Part shown: in pieces, positions 15,444 through 22,564 of the stretch
How the letters are laid out: the number at the start of each line of letters is the position of its first letter
How positions within the stretch are numbered: position 1 is the stretch's first letter
Assembly: GCA_937907555.1 (NCBI GenBank)
Contig: CALEST010000346.1
Coordinates: 1-24,010 of the forward strand
Source of the DNA: an uncultured Sediminibacterium sp.
GTDB taxonomy: Bacteria; Bacteroidota; Bacteroidia; Chitinophagales; Chitinophagaceae
DNA: 24,010 nt
Direction of reading: 5' to 3'
Translations under genes and position numbers: made by a program
The notes under the pieces: model-generated
Told to the model about the DNA's origin: nothing
What the model saw: only the letters and a program-made list of their open reading frames with translations
Databases searched by the model: none

Positions 15444-17705
15444 TTAAGCATCTTTCTCTGTGTCAAATCTGTCAACGGTTTGAATACCATTTAAAGATTT
15501 CAGTCGGTTCACCAGTTCTTCCAATTCTTCTTTATCGTGTACGAATACCTTAATGATGCCTTCAAATAAACCTTCTTTGGAATCAATGCTAAGCCCTGAG
15601 ATATTGATGCGCAAATCGCCGCTGATTACATTGGTGATTTTATTAATAACACCCACATCATCTAGCCCAACAATCTTTAAACCAGTCAGGAAGGAGATTT
15701 CCTTGTTTTTGGCCCATTTGGTTTTCACCACTCTGTGTCCGTAATTGGCCAATAACTGTGTGGCATTGGGGCAGTTGGTTCGGTGTATAATCAATCCTTT
15801 ACCCGTAGTCACAAAACCGAATACGTCGTCGCCGGGGATGGGGCTGCAGCATTTGGCAAGCGTGTACATGATTTTATCACTGCTCTCGCCAAATATGATT
15901 AATTCAGAGTCTTTCTTAGAAACGGATTTGCTGGAATCTACCACCGTTTCGGGAATCACTATTTTGGGTTTGGGGATTTCAATTTTGTCGCCCAGAATCT
16001 GAAAGTCTTTCAACTCTTTCAGGTCGATGGCTTTGGTGGCAATTTTATAATGCAGGTCCAGTGCAGAATTCACTTTGTAAAACTGGGTCAGTTCCTCAAT
16101 ATTGTACTGACTGTAAGCGGCTCCCAGCGATTCCAGTCTTCTCTGTAAAACGTATTTGCCGTCTTCTGCAATCTTTCTTTTTTCTTCCCTTAAACTGTCT
16201 TTTATTTTATTCTTGGCCTTGGCGGTAACCACCATATTCAGCCAGTCTTCTGAAGGTTTTTGTTTGTTGCTGGTTATGATTTCAATCTGATCGCCGCTTC
16301 TTAATTTATGTCCAATCGGAACCAGCTTGTGGTGCACTTTTGCGCCAATACATTTGGTACCAATGGCAGAGTGAATGGAAAAAGCAAAATCAAGTGCAGT
16401 ACTACCCGTAGGCAACATTTTTACTTCTCCTTTGGGCGTATAAACATAAATTTCTTCTACTAAGAAAGAAGTTTTGAAATCCTGCAAAAAGTCTACTCCA
16501 TCTGTATCAGGGGCACTCAATACTTCGCGAATCTGCCCGAACCATTTGTCAAAACGGTCTTCATCGTTTCCTTCTTTTCCTTCCTTGTATTTAAAGTGTG
16601 CGGCAAGTCCTTTCTCTGCAATTTCATTCATCCTTTTGGTTCTGATCTGCACTTCCACCCATTTACCCTGGGGCCCCATCACCGTAGTGTGCAACGCTTC
16701 GTATCCATTGCTCTTGGGGTTGCTTAACCAGTCTCTTAATCTTTCCGGGGAGGGATTGTACTCGTCGGTAATCATAGAGTACACTTTCCAGCACTGTTCC
16801 TTCTCTTTTTCGGGAGGGGCATTCAATATAACACGGATGGCAAATAAGTCATATACTTCTTCAAAAGCAACTGCTTTTTTCTTGATTTTATTCCAGATGG
16901 AGTGAATGCTCTTGGGCCTTCCGTAAATTTCAAAATCAAAATCAGCCGCAATTAGTTTTTCCCGGATAGGACGAATGAATTCATTGATATAACGGGTTCT
17001 TTCTCTTTTGGTTTCCGCCAGTTTCTTCGCAATATCCCGGTAAGCCTCTGGTTCCATGTATTTCATGGAAAGGTCTTCCAGCTCTGTCTTGATATTGTAT
17101 AATCCCATGCGGTGAGCCAGGGGAGCATAGACCCAAACGGTTTCCGAAGCAATCTTCAATTGCTTCTCCCGCTTCATATGGTCCAGGGTACGCATATTGT
17201 GCAGTCTGTCAGAAAGCTTTATGAGTATTACCCTAGGGTCATCGGTTAGTGTCAGCAATATTTTTTTAAAGTTCTCTGCCTGCTGACTGGTATTGGTGTC
17301 CATAACACCGGAAATCTTGGTGAGTCCGTCCACAATTTTGGCAATCTCGGTGCCAAATTCCATTTCAATATCTTCCAGCGTAATATCTGTGTCTTCCACC
17401 GTGTCGTGTAAAAGTGCACAGATGCTGCTTCTTACTCCCAGTCCAATTTCTTCCACACAAATCATGGCCACAGCAATCGGATGCAGTATATAGGGCTCCC
17501 CACTTTTTCTGCGCATGGTCTTATGGGCATTGGCTGCCATTTCAAAAGCAGTGCGCAATAATTCCTTGTCCCCTTTTTTTAATTTGGGTCTAAGCGCTTT
17601 CAGTAAAGCACGGTAATGGCGAATGATTTCTTTTTTTTCCTGCTCTTCGTTAAGGGTATACTTGGCTAAAGCGGGCTCTATAGGCTGAATTGGGGCTGCA
17701 TCCAT
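15444..17705 (-). CDS. rel: Bifunctional (p)ppGpp synthetase/hydrolase (RelA/SpoT family)
   Basis: Full-length stringent-response enzyme of 753 residues. HD hydrolase: RRKSGEPYILHP (His75), LLHDTVEDTD (His100, Asp101) and KLSDRLHNMRTL (164-173) are intact, so hydrolysis is expected. Synthetase: YGRPKSIHSIWNK (261-273), FEEVYDLFAIRVI with Asp286, SNGYEALHTTV and VEVQIRT with Glu351 are intact, so synthesis is expected. A TGS domain (about 418-480), a Cys-containing domain (KCCSPIPGDDVFGF...HRTNCPN) and a C-terminal ACT domain (about 675-750) follow. It is the only long RSH gene visible and so is called bifunctional Rel. An exact -7 box ends 6 bases before its ATG, implying a very short or absent leader. 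The start is fixed by the stop-rich AT patch upstream. Confidence 0.96.
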   Translation of the reverse strand: MDAAPIQPIEPALAKYTLNEEQEKKEIIRHYRALLKALRPKLKKGDKELLRTAFEMAANAHKTMRRKSGEPYILHPIAVAMICVEEIGLGVRSSICALLHDTVEDTDITLEDIEMEFGTEIAKIVDGLTKISGVMDTNTSQQAENFKKILLTLTDDPRVILIKLSDRLHNMRTLDHMKREKQLKIASETVWVYAPLAHRMGLYNIKTELEDLSMKYMEPEAYRDIAKKLAETKRERTRYINEFIRPIREKLIAADFDFEIYGRPKSIHSIWNKIKKKAVAFEEVYDLFAIRVILNAPPEKEKEQCWKVYSMITDEYNPSPERLRDWLSNPKSNGYEALHTTVMGPQGKWVEVQIRTKRMNEIAEKGLAAHFKYKEGKEGNDEDRFDKWFGQIREVLSAPDTDGVDFLQDFKTSFLVEEIYVYTPKGEVKMLPTGSTALDFAFSIHSAIGTKCIGAKVHHKLVPIGHKLRSGDQIEIITSNKQKPSEDWLNMVVTAKAKNKIKDSLREEKRKIAEDGKYVLQRRLESLGAAYSQYNIEELTQFYKVNSALDLHYKIATKAIDLKELKDFQILGDKIEIPKPKIVIPETVVDSSKSVSKKDSELIIFGESSDKIMYTLAKCCSPIPGDDVFGFVTTGKGLIIHRTNCPNATQLLANYGHRVVKTKWAKNKEISFLTGLKIVGLDDVGVINKITNVISGDLRINISGLSIDSKEGLFEGIIKVFVHDKEELEELVNRLKSLNGIQTVDRFDTEKDA

Positions 17706-17711
17706 ACCTTA

Positions 17712-17719
17712 CAAAGATA
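17712..17719 (-). promoter_or_regulatory. -7 box of rel, almost at the start codon
   Basis: TATCTTTG on the minus strand is an exact TAnnTTTG match and ends 6 bases before the rel ATG. With transcription usually starting several bases after this box, the mRNA would begin at or just before the ATG. No well-spaced TTG was found. Confidence 0.5.
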
Positions 17720-17764
17720 CAAAATGAGGTAATTTAAATCCGATAGAAAACATTCAAGTGAAAT

Positions 17765-17802
17765 CCAAGCTTTATGTAGTATAAAAACTACAAAAATCTT
17801 GG
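17765..17802. repeat. Imperfect 38-base palindrome in the rel upstream region
   Basis: Arms of 16 bases with 14 pairs: CCAAG, mismatch, TTT, mismatch, TGTAGT, then ATAAAA loop, then ACTACA, mismatch, AAA, mismatch, CTTGG. No T-run follows on either strand, so it is not a classic terminator. It lies about 60 bases from both the rel ATG and the lipoprotein ATG: a candidate operator. Confidence 0.5.
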
Positions 17803-17818
17803 TGAAAAAAAACTTGCT

Positions 17819-17826
17819 GGGGGGGG
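17819..17826. repeat. Run of eight G upstream of the broken lipoprotein gene
   Basis: G8 lies 31 bases before the ATG at 17858 and shortly after a run of eight A (17805-17812). In this AT-rich stretch it stands out, and it sits where a promoter for the lipoprotein cassette would be, so slippage could alter spacing. This is inference only. Confidence 0.6.
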
Positions 17827-17857
17827 ATTTGAGTTTCTTTTGTTGAAATTTAATAAT

Positions 17858-18541
17858 ATGAAAAAACACCAGTCAATTATATTTGCACTTTTTTGTTTTC
17901 TTTGGATGCACAAAATCCGAAAATCGGTCAGTAACAATATCTGCAAAACAAATTGAATCAATCAATCAATTTAATAAAGCGCTATTGGAGAATAGTAGTG
18001 CAATTGGCAGTCACTTGAAATCAAAAGGGTTAAATAAAAATGATTTTTTTAAAATCAAGAGTCTTGGGAAAAAATTTCAGGAGCCTTCAGGGAACTCTGG
18101 TATATCTGCAAAAGAAGAACAAGAGAAAGGTTTTATCGCTAATAATGAGTTAAACTACACGTTAACACAAGCAGAAGCAGAATCACTTTTAGAACCTTTA
18201 TATATCGAAAGTGCAGAATTGTTGACCGATTTTGAAATCTATCAAGATTTAGTTGATGAGTTTCAAGATCCAACTATTTCTGACATAATTTTATCAGCAC
18301 TTTTGGTAACTAACGAGTATTCAAGCCAAGCTATAAGTGGTGTTACAGAACATGAATTAAGGCATTGTTTATTAGATGCTTTGGGATTAGGTGGTTCTTC
18401 GTTTGGCGCAATTCACCTTCCACCGTTAAAAGCATAGTTTTATCAGTTTCTAAGTTTGCTGCAAGACATTTAGGGGCTATTGGATTAGCTTATTCACTTT
18501 GGGTTTTTGCTGATTGTTTGTTTGAGGCATCCGAAAATTAA
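17858..18541 (+). pseudogene. Lipoprotein gene broken by two apparent frameshifts
   Basis: The ATG at 17858 encodes MKKHQSIIFALFCF and then, in the same frame, runs into a stop after about 30 codons. Skipping one base near 17900 joins it to the long frame FGCTKSENRSVTISAKQIES..., producing a classic lipoprotein signal peptide with a lipobox Cys. That frame continues through LTQAEAESLLEPLYIESAELL and TEHELRHCLLDALGLGGSSFGAI to a TAG at 18437. Another frame, open from 18356, carries on in matching style with SIVLSVSKFAARHLGAIGLAYSLWVFADCLFEASEN to TAA at 18541, so a second shift between about 18395 and 18425 probably cut off the tail. The restored product would be about 225 residues: lipoprotein, Glu/Leu-rich helical middle, Gly-rich hydrophobic C terminus. 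Family is not recognised. Alternatives are sequencing errors, programmed frameshifting, or a shorter product starting at a TTG (17883). Confidence 0.65.
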
Positions 18542-18546
18542 ATATT

Positions 18547-18723
18547 ATGGAATACATTAATATAATTTTGTACACAATTTGTATGCTGATTTGCATATTT
18601 GACATCATTACGCAGAAGATAACTAATATAAAACCCTTGGGAAAATATATGAAAGTTTTCTATGTAATTATTATCATAGCATTTTACATAGACTTAATGG
18701 AACGGCAATGGACGAAATTGTAG
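18547..18723 (+). CDS. 58-residue two-helix membrane protein, unknown function
   Basis: ATG at 18547 to TAG at 18721-18723 encodes 58 residues beginning MEYINIILYT. Two hydrophobic stretches, about residues 4-20 and 37-50, are separated by a polar basic loop (TQKITNIKPLGKYMK), and the end ERQWTKL is charged. It starts 5 bases after the TAA that ends the restored lipoprotein frame, which suggests an original two-gene operon. The positive loop between the helices predicts a hairpin with both ends outside (positive-inside rule). Size and topology recall immunity or small accessory membrane proteins, but no family is recognised. The DNA is very AT-rich, unlike the next gene. Confidence 0.6.
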   Translation: MEYINIILYTICMLICIFDIITQKITNIKPLGKYMKVFYVIIIIAFYIDLMERQWTKL

Positions 18724-18745
18724 TTAAATAGTTGATAATCTATTC

Positions 18746-18753
18746 TACATTTG
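18746..18753 (+). promoter_or_regulatory. -7 box of the ABC exporter gene, almost at the start codon
   Basis: TACATTTG is an exact TAnnTTTG match ending 6 bases before the ATG at 18760, the same spacing as at rel. No good TTG lies 19-21 bases upstream. Confidence 0.5.
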
Positions 18754-18759
18754 CATTAA

Positions 18760-20577
18760 ATGGGTAATGTGACTGGCAAGAAAATATTTGACTTTAGTGT
18801 TTTACAGCGCATCTTTTTTTTCGTTCAACCCTATAAAAAATATTTCTATCTCAGTCTCTTGCTGGCCATTTTCATGGCCATTGCAGCCCCCATCAGACCT
18901 TATCTGATTCAGCTTACGGTTAACGGAGCAACAGGAAAGGTAAATCAGGTGCCGGATTGGGTTCGCTTTGTTTTGTTCGGACACGACTTAAGCGATGTCA
19001 GCCGCTTTATTATATCGGTTACTATTTTTCAGATTGCCTTTATTCTGCTGGAAACCAGTATCCGTTTTCTCTTTTCTTACATCACAGCCTGGATGGGTCA
19101 GCATGTAGTGAAAGATTTACGGGTAGCGGTATACAAAAAGGTCTTGGGCTTAAACCTCAGACAGTTTGATCAAACCCCTATTGGCACTTTAACCACAAGA
19201 ACCATTAATGATATTGAGAGCATCAACGAGATTTTTTCGGATGGCTTAATTCCGATTGTAGCGGATTTGCTTACCATTATTATTACCCTGGGTACTATGT
19301 TCTATATGGACTGGAAGCTAACCCTGGTTTGTCTTACGCCCTTTCCCATCATGATTATAGCCACTTATTATTTTAAGGAAAGCGTTAATAAAAGTTTTAT
19401 TCAGGTGCGCAATGCGGTGGCTGCTTTGAATGCCTTTGTGCAGGAACATATTACCGGCATGCAGGTAGTACAGGCATTTGCGGCTGAAGAAAAAGAGGCC
19501 AATGCATTTCAGGAAATCAATAAAAAACACCGGGATGCCAATATCCACGCCATATTTGCCTATAGTGTATTTTTTCCTGTAGTAGAAGTGGTGCTGGCTC
19601 TGAGCATGGGTATTCTGGTATGGTGGATAGCAGACAGATCTCTCGATGCAGGGATGCTGGTGGCATTTATTTTGTACCTGAACCAGATTTTCCGCCCCCT
19701 TCGCGTAATTGCCGATAAGTTTAATGTGTTGCAAATGGGGATGATTGCCGCTGAAAGGGTTTTGAAAGTGTTGGACAATACCGATGAATTGCCTCCTCCA
19801 CCGGCAGATGCTTACCGACCTGCAAAGATTCGCGGGGATATTCGTTTTAAAGAGGTAAGTTTTTCCTACACGGGCACGCAGAACGTATTGCATGGAATTA
19901 ATTTTGAAGTAAAAGCCGGGGAAACCGTTGCCCTGGTGGGACATACCGGTAGCGGAAAGACTTCCATTATCAGTCTGCTCAACCGACTCTACCAGATTCA
20001 GGAAGGTGAGATTGCTATAGATGGGGTGGATATCAACCGCTGGGATACGGACTGTCTGCGCAGCGGCATCGGGGTTGTACTCCAAGACGTTTTTCTGTTT
20101 TCGGGTACCATAATGGACAATATTACCCTCAGAAACCCGGCGATTTCAATCCAACAGGTAGAAGAAGCCGCCAAAATGATTGGAGTACACGACTTTATTA
20201 TGCAATTGCCAGGCGGATACCAGTACAATGTAATGGAAAGGGGGAGTACCCTGAGCCTGGGACAAAGGCAGCTGATTTCATTTATCAGGGCCCTGTTATA
20301 CAATCCGGCCATACTGATTCTGGACGAAGCCACTTCTTCCATTGATACGGAAAGTGAATTGCTGATAGAAAAAGCCATTGATACCCTGATTGCCGGGCGT
20401 ACTTCCATCGTGATTGCCCATCGTTTGAGTACCATACGTAAAGCCAACCAAATCATTGTGTTAGACAAGGGAGAATTAAAGGAAAAAGGGAATCATGCCG
20501 AGCTGCTCAGGGTGGGAGGATTCTATGCCAGATTGCACGAAATGCAGTTTGGGAAAAAGAAAGCCGTTTTGCAATAA
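18760..20577 (+). CDS. ABC exporter, fused membrane and ATPase domains (MsbA-like)
   Basis: A 605-residue half-transporter that would work as a homodimer in the inner membrane. The N-terminal type I exporter domain has about six helices (starting near FYLSLLLAIFMAIAAP, residues 29-44). The C-terminal ATPase has Walker A GHTGSGKT (394-401), Q-loop VVLQDVFLFSG, signature LSLGQ (498-502), Walker B ILILDEATSS with catalytic Glu523, and H-loop His554. All are intact, so it should be active. No C39 peptidase domain is present, which argues against a dedicated bacteriocin exporter. Lipid/LPS core or drug export is typical of relatives; the substrate here is not determinable. It follows the small membrane gene by 36 bases but has its own -7 box and higher GC, so it is probably an independent unit. 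Confidence 0.93.
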   Translation: MGNVTGKKIFDFSVLQRIFFFVQPYKKYFYLSLLLAIFMAIAAPIRPYLIQLTVNGATGKVNQVPDWVRFVLFGHDLSDVSRFIISVTIFQIAFILLETSIRFLFSYITAWMGQHVVKDLRVAVYKKVLGLNLRQFDQTPIGTLTTRTINDIESINEIFSDGLIPIVADLLTIIITLGTMFYMDWKLTLVCLTPFPIMIIATYYFKESVNKSFIQVRNAVAALNAFVQEHITGMQVVQAFAAEEKEANAFQEINKKHRDANIHAIFAYSVFFPVVEVVLALSMGILVWWIADRSLDAGMLVAFILYLNQIFRPLRVIADKFNVLQMGMIAAERVLKVLDNTDELPPPPADAYRPAKIRGDIRFKEVSFSYTGTQNVLHGINFEVKAGETVALVGHTGSGKTSIISLLNRLYQIQEGEIAIDGVDINRWDTDCLRSGIGVVLQDVFLFSGTIMDNITLRNPAISIQQVEEAAKMIGVHDFIMQLPGGYQYNVMERGSTLSLGQRQLISFIRALLYNPAILILDEATSSIDTESELLIEKAIDTLIAGRTSIVIAHRLSTIRKANQIIVLDKGELKEKGNHAELLRVGGFYARLHEMQFGKKKAVLQ

Positions 20578-20595
20578 ATATACCCCATCTACCCT

Positions 20596-20603
20596 TATCT
20601 TTG
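20596..20603 (+). promoter_or_regulatory. -7 box of the ATP synthase operon
   Basis: TATCTTTG, an exact TAnnTTTG match, lies in the 40-base gap after the ABC gene and ends 14 bases before the first candidate atpB ATG. A TTTTG lies 24 bases upstream, slightly too far for the usual -33 spacing. Confidence 0.55.
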
Positions 20604-20617
20604 CCGCAAATTTAGAG

Positions 20618-21706
20618 ATGGGTATGGCCTCAAAAAGCTTAAAATCTTTACTAGTAGCTGCTTTCAGCGCGTTCAGCCTGTTTTTTTCTGTTAATACATT
20701 TGCCAGCGAAACACCTGCCGGCGGTGAAAAACACGAAGAAACTGCTTTTGATCCTTCTAAGCTGATCATGGAGCATATTATGGATGCACATGAATATCAT
20801 TTTGCTACTATTGGCGAAAAGCATGTAAGCATTCCTTTACCCGTTATTTTATATTCTCCTGAGCGCGGATGGAGCATGTTCAATTACTCCAAATTCAATC
20901 ATGGTCACGATGTATATGAAGGGTACAAAACCGAAGAAGGTCATATCATTCCTGTTAATGCTGCAGGCGAGCACGATACTACTGTAAAAGTGTACGATTT
21001 AAGCTTAACCCGTAATGTGGTTCAGATGTTTATTGGAGTGTTTTTGCTTTGTTTCCTAATGATTAAAGTGGCCAATAAATACAAGCGCAATGGTGCTAAA
21101 GTGGCTCCATCTGGTTTTCAGAATGCAGTTGAGCCGGTAATTACTTTTGTTAGAGACGAAGTAGGTAAACCCAATCTGGGTCATGCTTACGAAAAATACA
21201 TGCCTTATTTGCTAACCGTATTTTTCTTTATTCTTATTAATAACTTATTAGGATTAATTCCTGGAACAGCGAATGTTACTGGTAATATTGCTTTTACCAT
21301 TGTATTGGGATTCATCAGTTTTCTGGTAATTCTATTCAGTACCAACAAGCATTTCTGGGGACATATTTTCAATCCTCCTGTACCTGGATTTGTAAAACCT
21401 ATTTTAGTACCGGTAGAGTTTTTTGGAATCTTCACCAAGCCTTTTGCATTGATTGTCCGTTTGTTTGCCAATATGGTTGCCGGACACATTGTAATTACCT
21501 GCTTCGTGATGTTGATTTTCATTTTCGGTGCAATGAGTAAGGTTGCCGGATGGGGATTTGCACCGGTTTCCCTTGCTTTTACCATTTTCATTTATTTTAT
21601 AGAGATATTGGTTGCCTTTATTCAAGCGTTCATCTTCACTAATTTAACGGCCGTATTTATTGGTCAGTCTATGGAAGGTGCACACCACGATGAAGCGCAT
21701 CATTAA
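20618..21706 (+). CDS. atpB: ATP synthase F0 subunit a
   Basis: Proton-channel subunit of the F0 motor, inner membrane. Two starts are possible: ATG 20618 (362 residues) or ATG 20624 (MASKSLKS..., 360 residues); both follow the -7 box. The frame is open back to 20495, inside the ABC gene, but a start there is unlikely. An N-terminal signal-like segment (SLLVAAFSAFSLFFSVNTFAS) and an unusually long extracytoplasmic stretch precede the core, as is usual in Bacteroidota subunit a (memory). The core holds VRLFANMVAGHIVI with the essential channel Arg (residue 279 counted from 20624) and the last helices ending FIQAFIFTNLTAVFIGQS. The tail is His-rich (EGAHHDEAHH). First gene of the operon. Confidence 0.95.
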   Translation: MGMASKSLKSLLVAAFSAFSLFFSVNTFASETPAGGEKHEETAFDPSKLIMEHIMDAHEYHFATIGEKHVSIPLPVILYSPERGWSMFNYSKFNHGHDVYEGYKTEEGHIIPVNAAGEHDTTVKVYDLSLTRNVVQMFIGVFLLCFLMIKVANKYKRNGAKVAPSGFQNAVEPVITFVRDEVGKPNLGHAYEKYMPYLLTVFFFILINNLLGLIPGTANVTGNIAFTIVLGFISFLVILFSTNKHFWGHIFNPPVPGFVKPILVPVEFFGIFTKPFALIVRLFANMVAGHIVITCFVMLIFIFGAMSKVAGWGFAPVSLAFTIFIYFIEILVAFIQAFIFTNLTAVFIGQSMEGAHHDEAHH

Positions 21707-21732
21707 TTTTTTTCATCATTAAAACAAACAAT

Positions 21733-21981
21733 ATGTCAGTTCTAAACACTTTGTTGGATGTTAGCATGAGCCATTTCGGTGGTGCTATTGGCGCAGGATT
21801 AGCTGCAATTGGTGCCGGTATTGGTATCGGTCAAATTGGTAAGAGTGCTGTTGAAAGCATCGCTCGTCAGCCAGAAGCTTCTAACGACATCCGTGCAAAC
21901 ATGATCTTGACTGCCGCTTTCGTTGAGGGTGTTGCCCTTTTCGCGGTAATCGCAGGTATCTTGGCTGTATTAAAAGCCTAG
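21733..21981 (+). CDS. atpE: ATP synthase F0 subunit c
   Basis: Rotor-ring subunit, 82 residues, two transmembrane helices joined by the polar loop ARQPEASNDIR. Glycine-rich first helix (GAIGAGLAAIGAGIGIGQIG) and ion-binding Glu65 in AAFVEGVALF. The residue aligning with the Na-binding Gln of Na-type rings is Ile, and Glu65 is followed by Gly rather than Ser/Thr, so proton coupling is expected. It starts 26 bases after atpB and is followed by a strong hairpin, which may help the higher output this multi-copy subunit needs. Confidence 0.97.
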   Translation: MSVLNTLLDVSMSHFGGAIGAGLAAIGAGIGIGQIGKSAVESIARQPEASNDIRANMILTAAFVEGVALFAVIAGILAVLKA

Positions 21982-21993
21982 TTGCACAAACTC

Positions 21994-22032
21994 ATTACTG
22001 CATCGTGCGCACAGGGCAAGCGATGCAGTAAT
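21994..22032 (+). promoter_or_regulatory. Perfect 12-bp hairpin between atpE and atpF
   Basis: ATTACTGCATCG (21994-22005) and CGATGCAGTAAT (22021-22032) around 15 bases; TGC/GCA can extend the stem by 3 bp past a 2-base bulge. No T-run follows, so it is not a simple terminator. It starts 12 bases after the atpE stop: a likely mRNA stabiliser or processing site. Confidence 0.75.
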
Positions 22033-22067
22033 CATTACCTTAACTATTGAAGTTTTAAAACTATAAT

Positions 22068-22562
22068 ATGGAATTGTTAAACCCCGGATTAGGATTGTTG
22101 GTATGGACTTTACTGGCTTTCCTGATTGTATTCTTCTTGTTAAAAAGCTTAGCGTGGAAGCCGATCCTATCTACTTTAAAAGAAAGAGAAACAGGTATTG
22201 CTGATGCAATTGCTTCTGCTGATAAGGTTAAAGCTGAAATGGCTGCCTTGAAAAATGAGAATGAAGTAATGATGGCCAAAGCACGTGAGGAAAGAGCGGT
22301 GATGATTAAAGAAGCAAAAGAAACTGCTGATAAAATGGTAGCTGATGCGAAAGAAAAAGCGAAAGCTGAATTCGATCGTATTGTTGCTGAAGCACAAACT
22401 GCCATTACACAACAAAAGAATGCTGCTTTAACTGATGTAAAAAATCAGGTAGGTGCTCTTGTTATTGAAGTAGCAGAGAAAGTGCTGAGCAGAGAGTTGA
22501 GCAATAAGAGTGAGCAGGAAAATTATATTAAACAATTAGCTGAAGGCGTTAAATTGAACTAA
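22068..22562 (+). CDS. atpF: ATP synthase F0 subunit b
   Basis: Peripheral stalk subunit, 164 residues. One N-terminal transmembrane helix (LGLLVWTLLAFLIVFFLL, about 8-25), WKPI, then a long charged Ala/Lys/Glu coiled coil (about 35-150) that dimerises and reaches subunit delta. The length is normal for a single b subunit, and there is no second b' gene. The leader holds the self-complementary AGTTTTAAAACT (22051-22062) and is A/T-rich without a Shine-Dalgarno sequence. atpH starts 2 bases after its stop. Confidence 0.95.
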   Translation: MELLNPGLGLLVWTLLAFLIVFFLLKSLAWKPILSTLKERETGIADAIASADKVKAEMAALKNENEVMMAKAREERAVMIKEAKETADKMVADAKEKAKAEFDRIVAEAQTAITQQKNAALTDVKNQVGALVIEVAEKVLSRELSNKSEQENYIKQLAEGVKLN

Positions 22563-22564
22563 GC

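Noticed and set aside
17678..17869. Minus-strand open frame upstream of rel
   Set aside because: It overlaps the rel start and its promoter; the sequence is low-complexity AT-derived with no support.
19318..20085. 255-residue minus-strand open frame inside the ABC exporter
   Set aside because: It overlaps an intact, motif-complete ABC gene and its translation shows no domain.
17858..20577. Bacteriocin operon with dedicated exporter (GLGG motif, small membrane protein, ABC transporter)
   Set aside because: The broken protein has a lipoprotein signal rather than a double-glycine leader, the ABC protein lacks a C39 peptidase domain, and it has its own promoter box and different composition.
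20495..20617. Extension of atpB into the ABC gene
   Set aside because: The segment overlaps the end of the ABC gene and lies before the -7 box; the added residues look unlike a signal peptide.
21733..21981. Na-type c ring
   Set aside because: The Na-binding Gln position is Ile and Glu65 is followed by Gly, so the Na signature is missing.
22051..22062. Self-complementary AGTTTTAAAACT before atpF
   Set aside because: Loop-free and A/T-only except the ends; such 12-mers arise by chance in AT-rich leaders.
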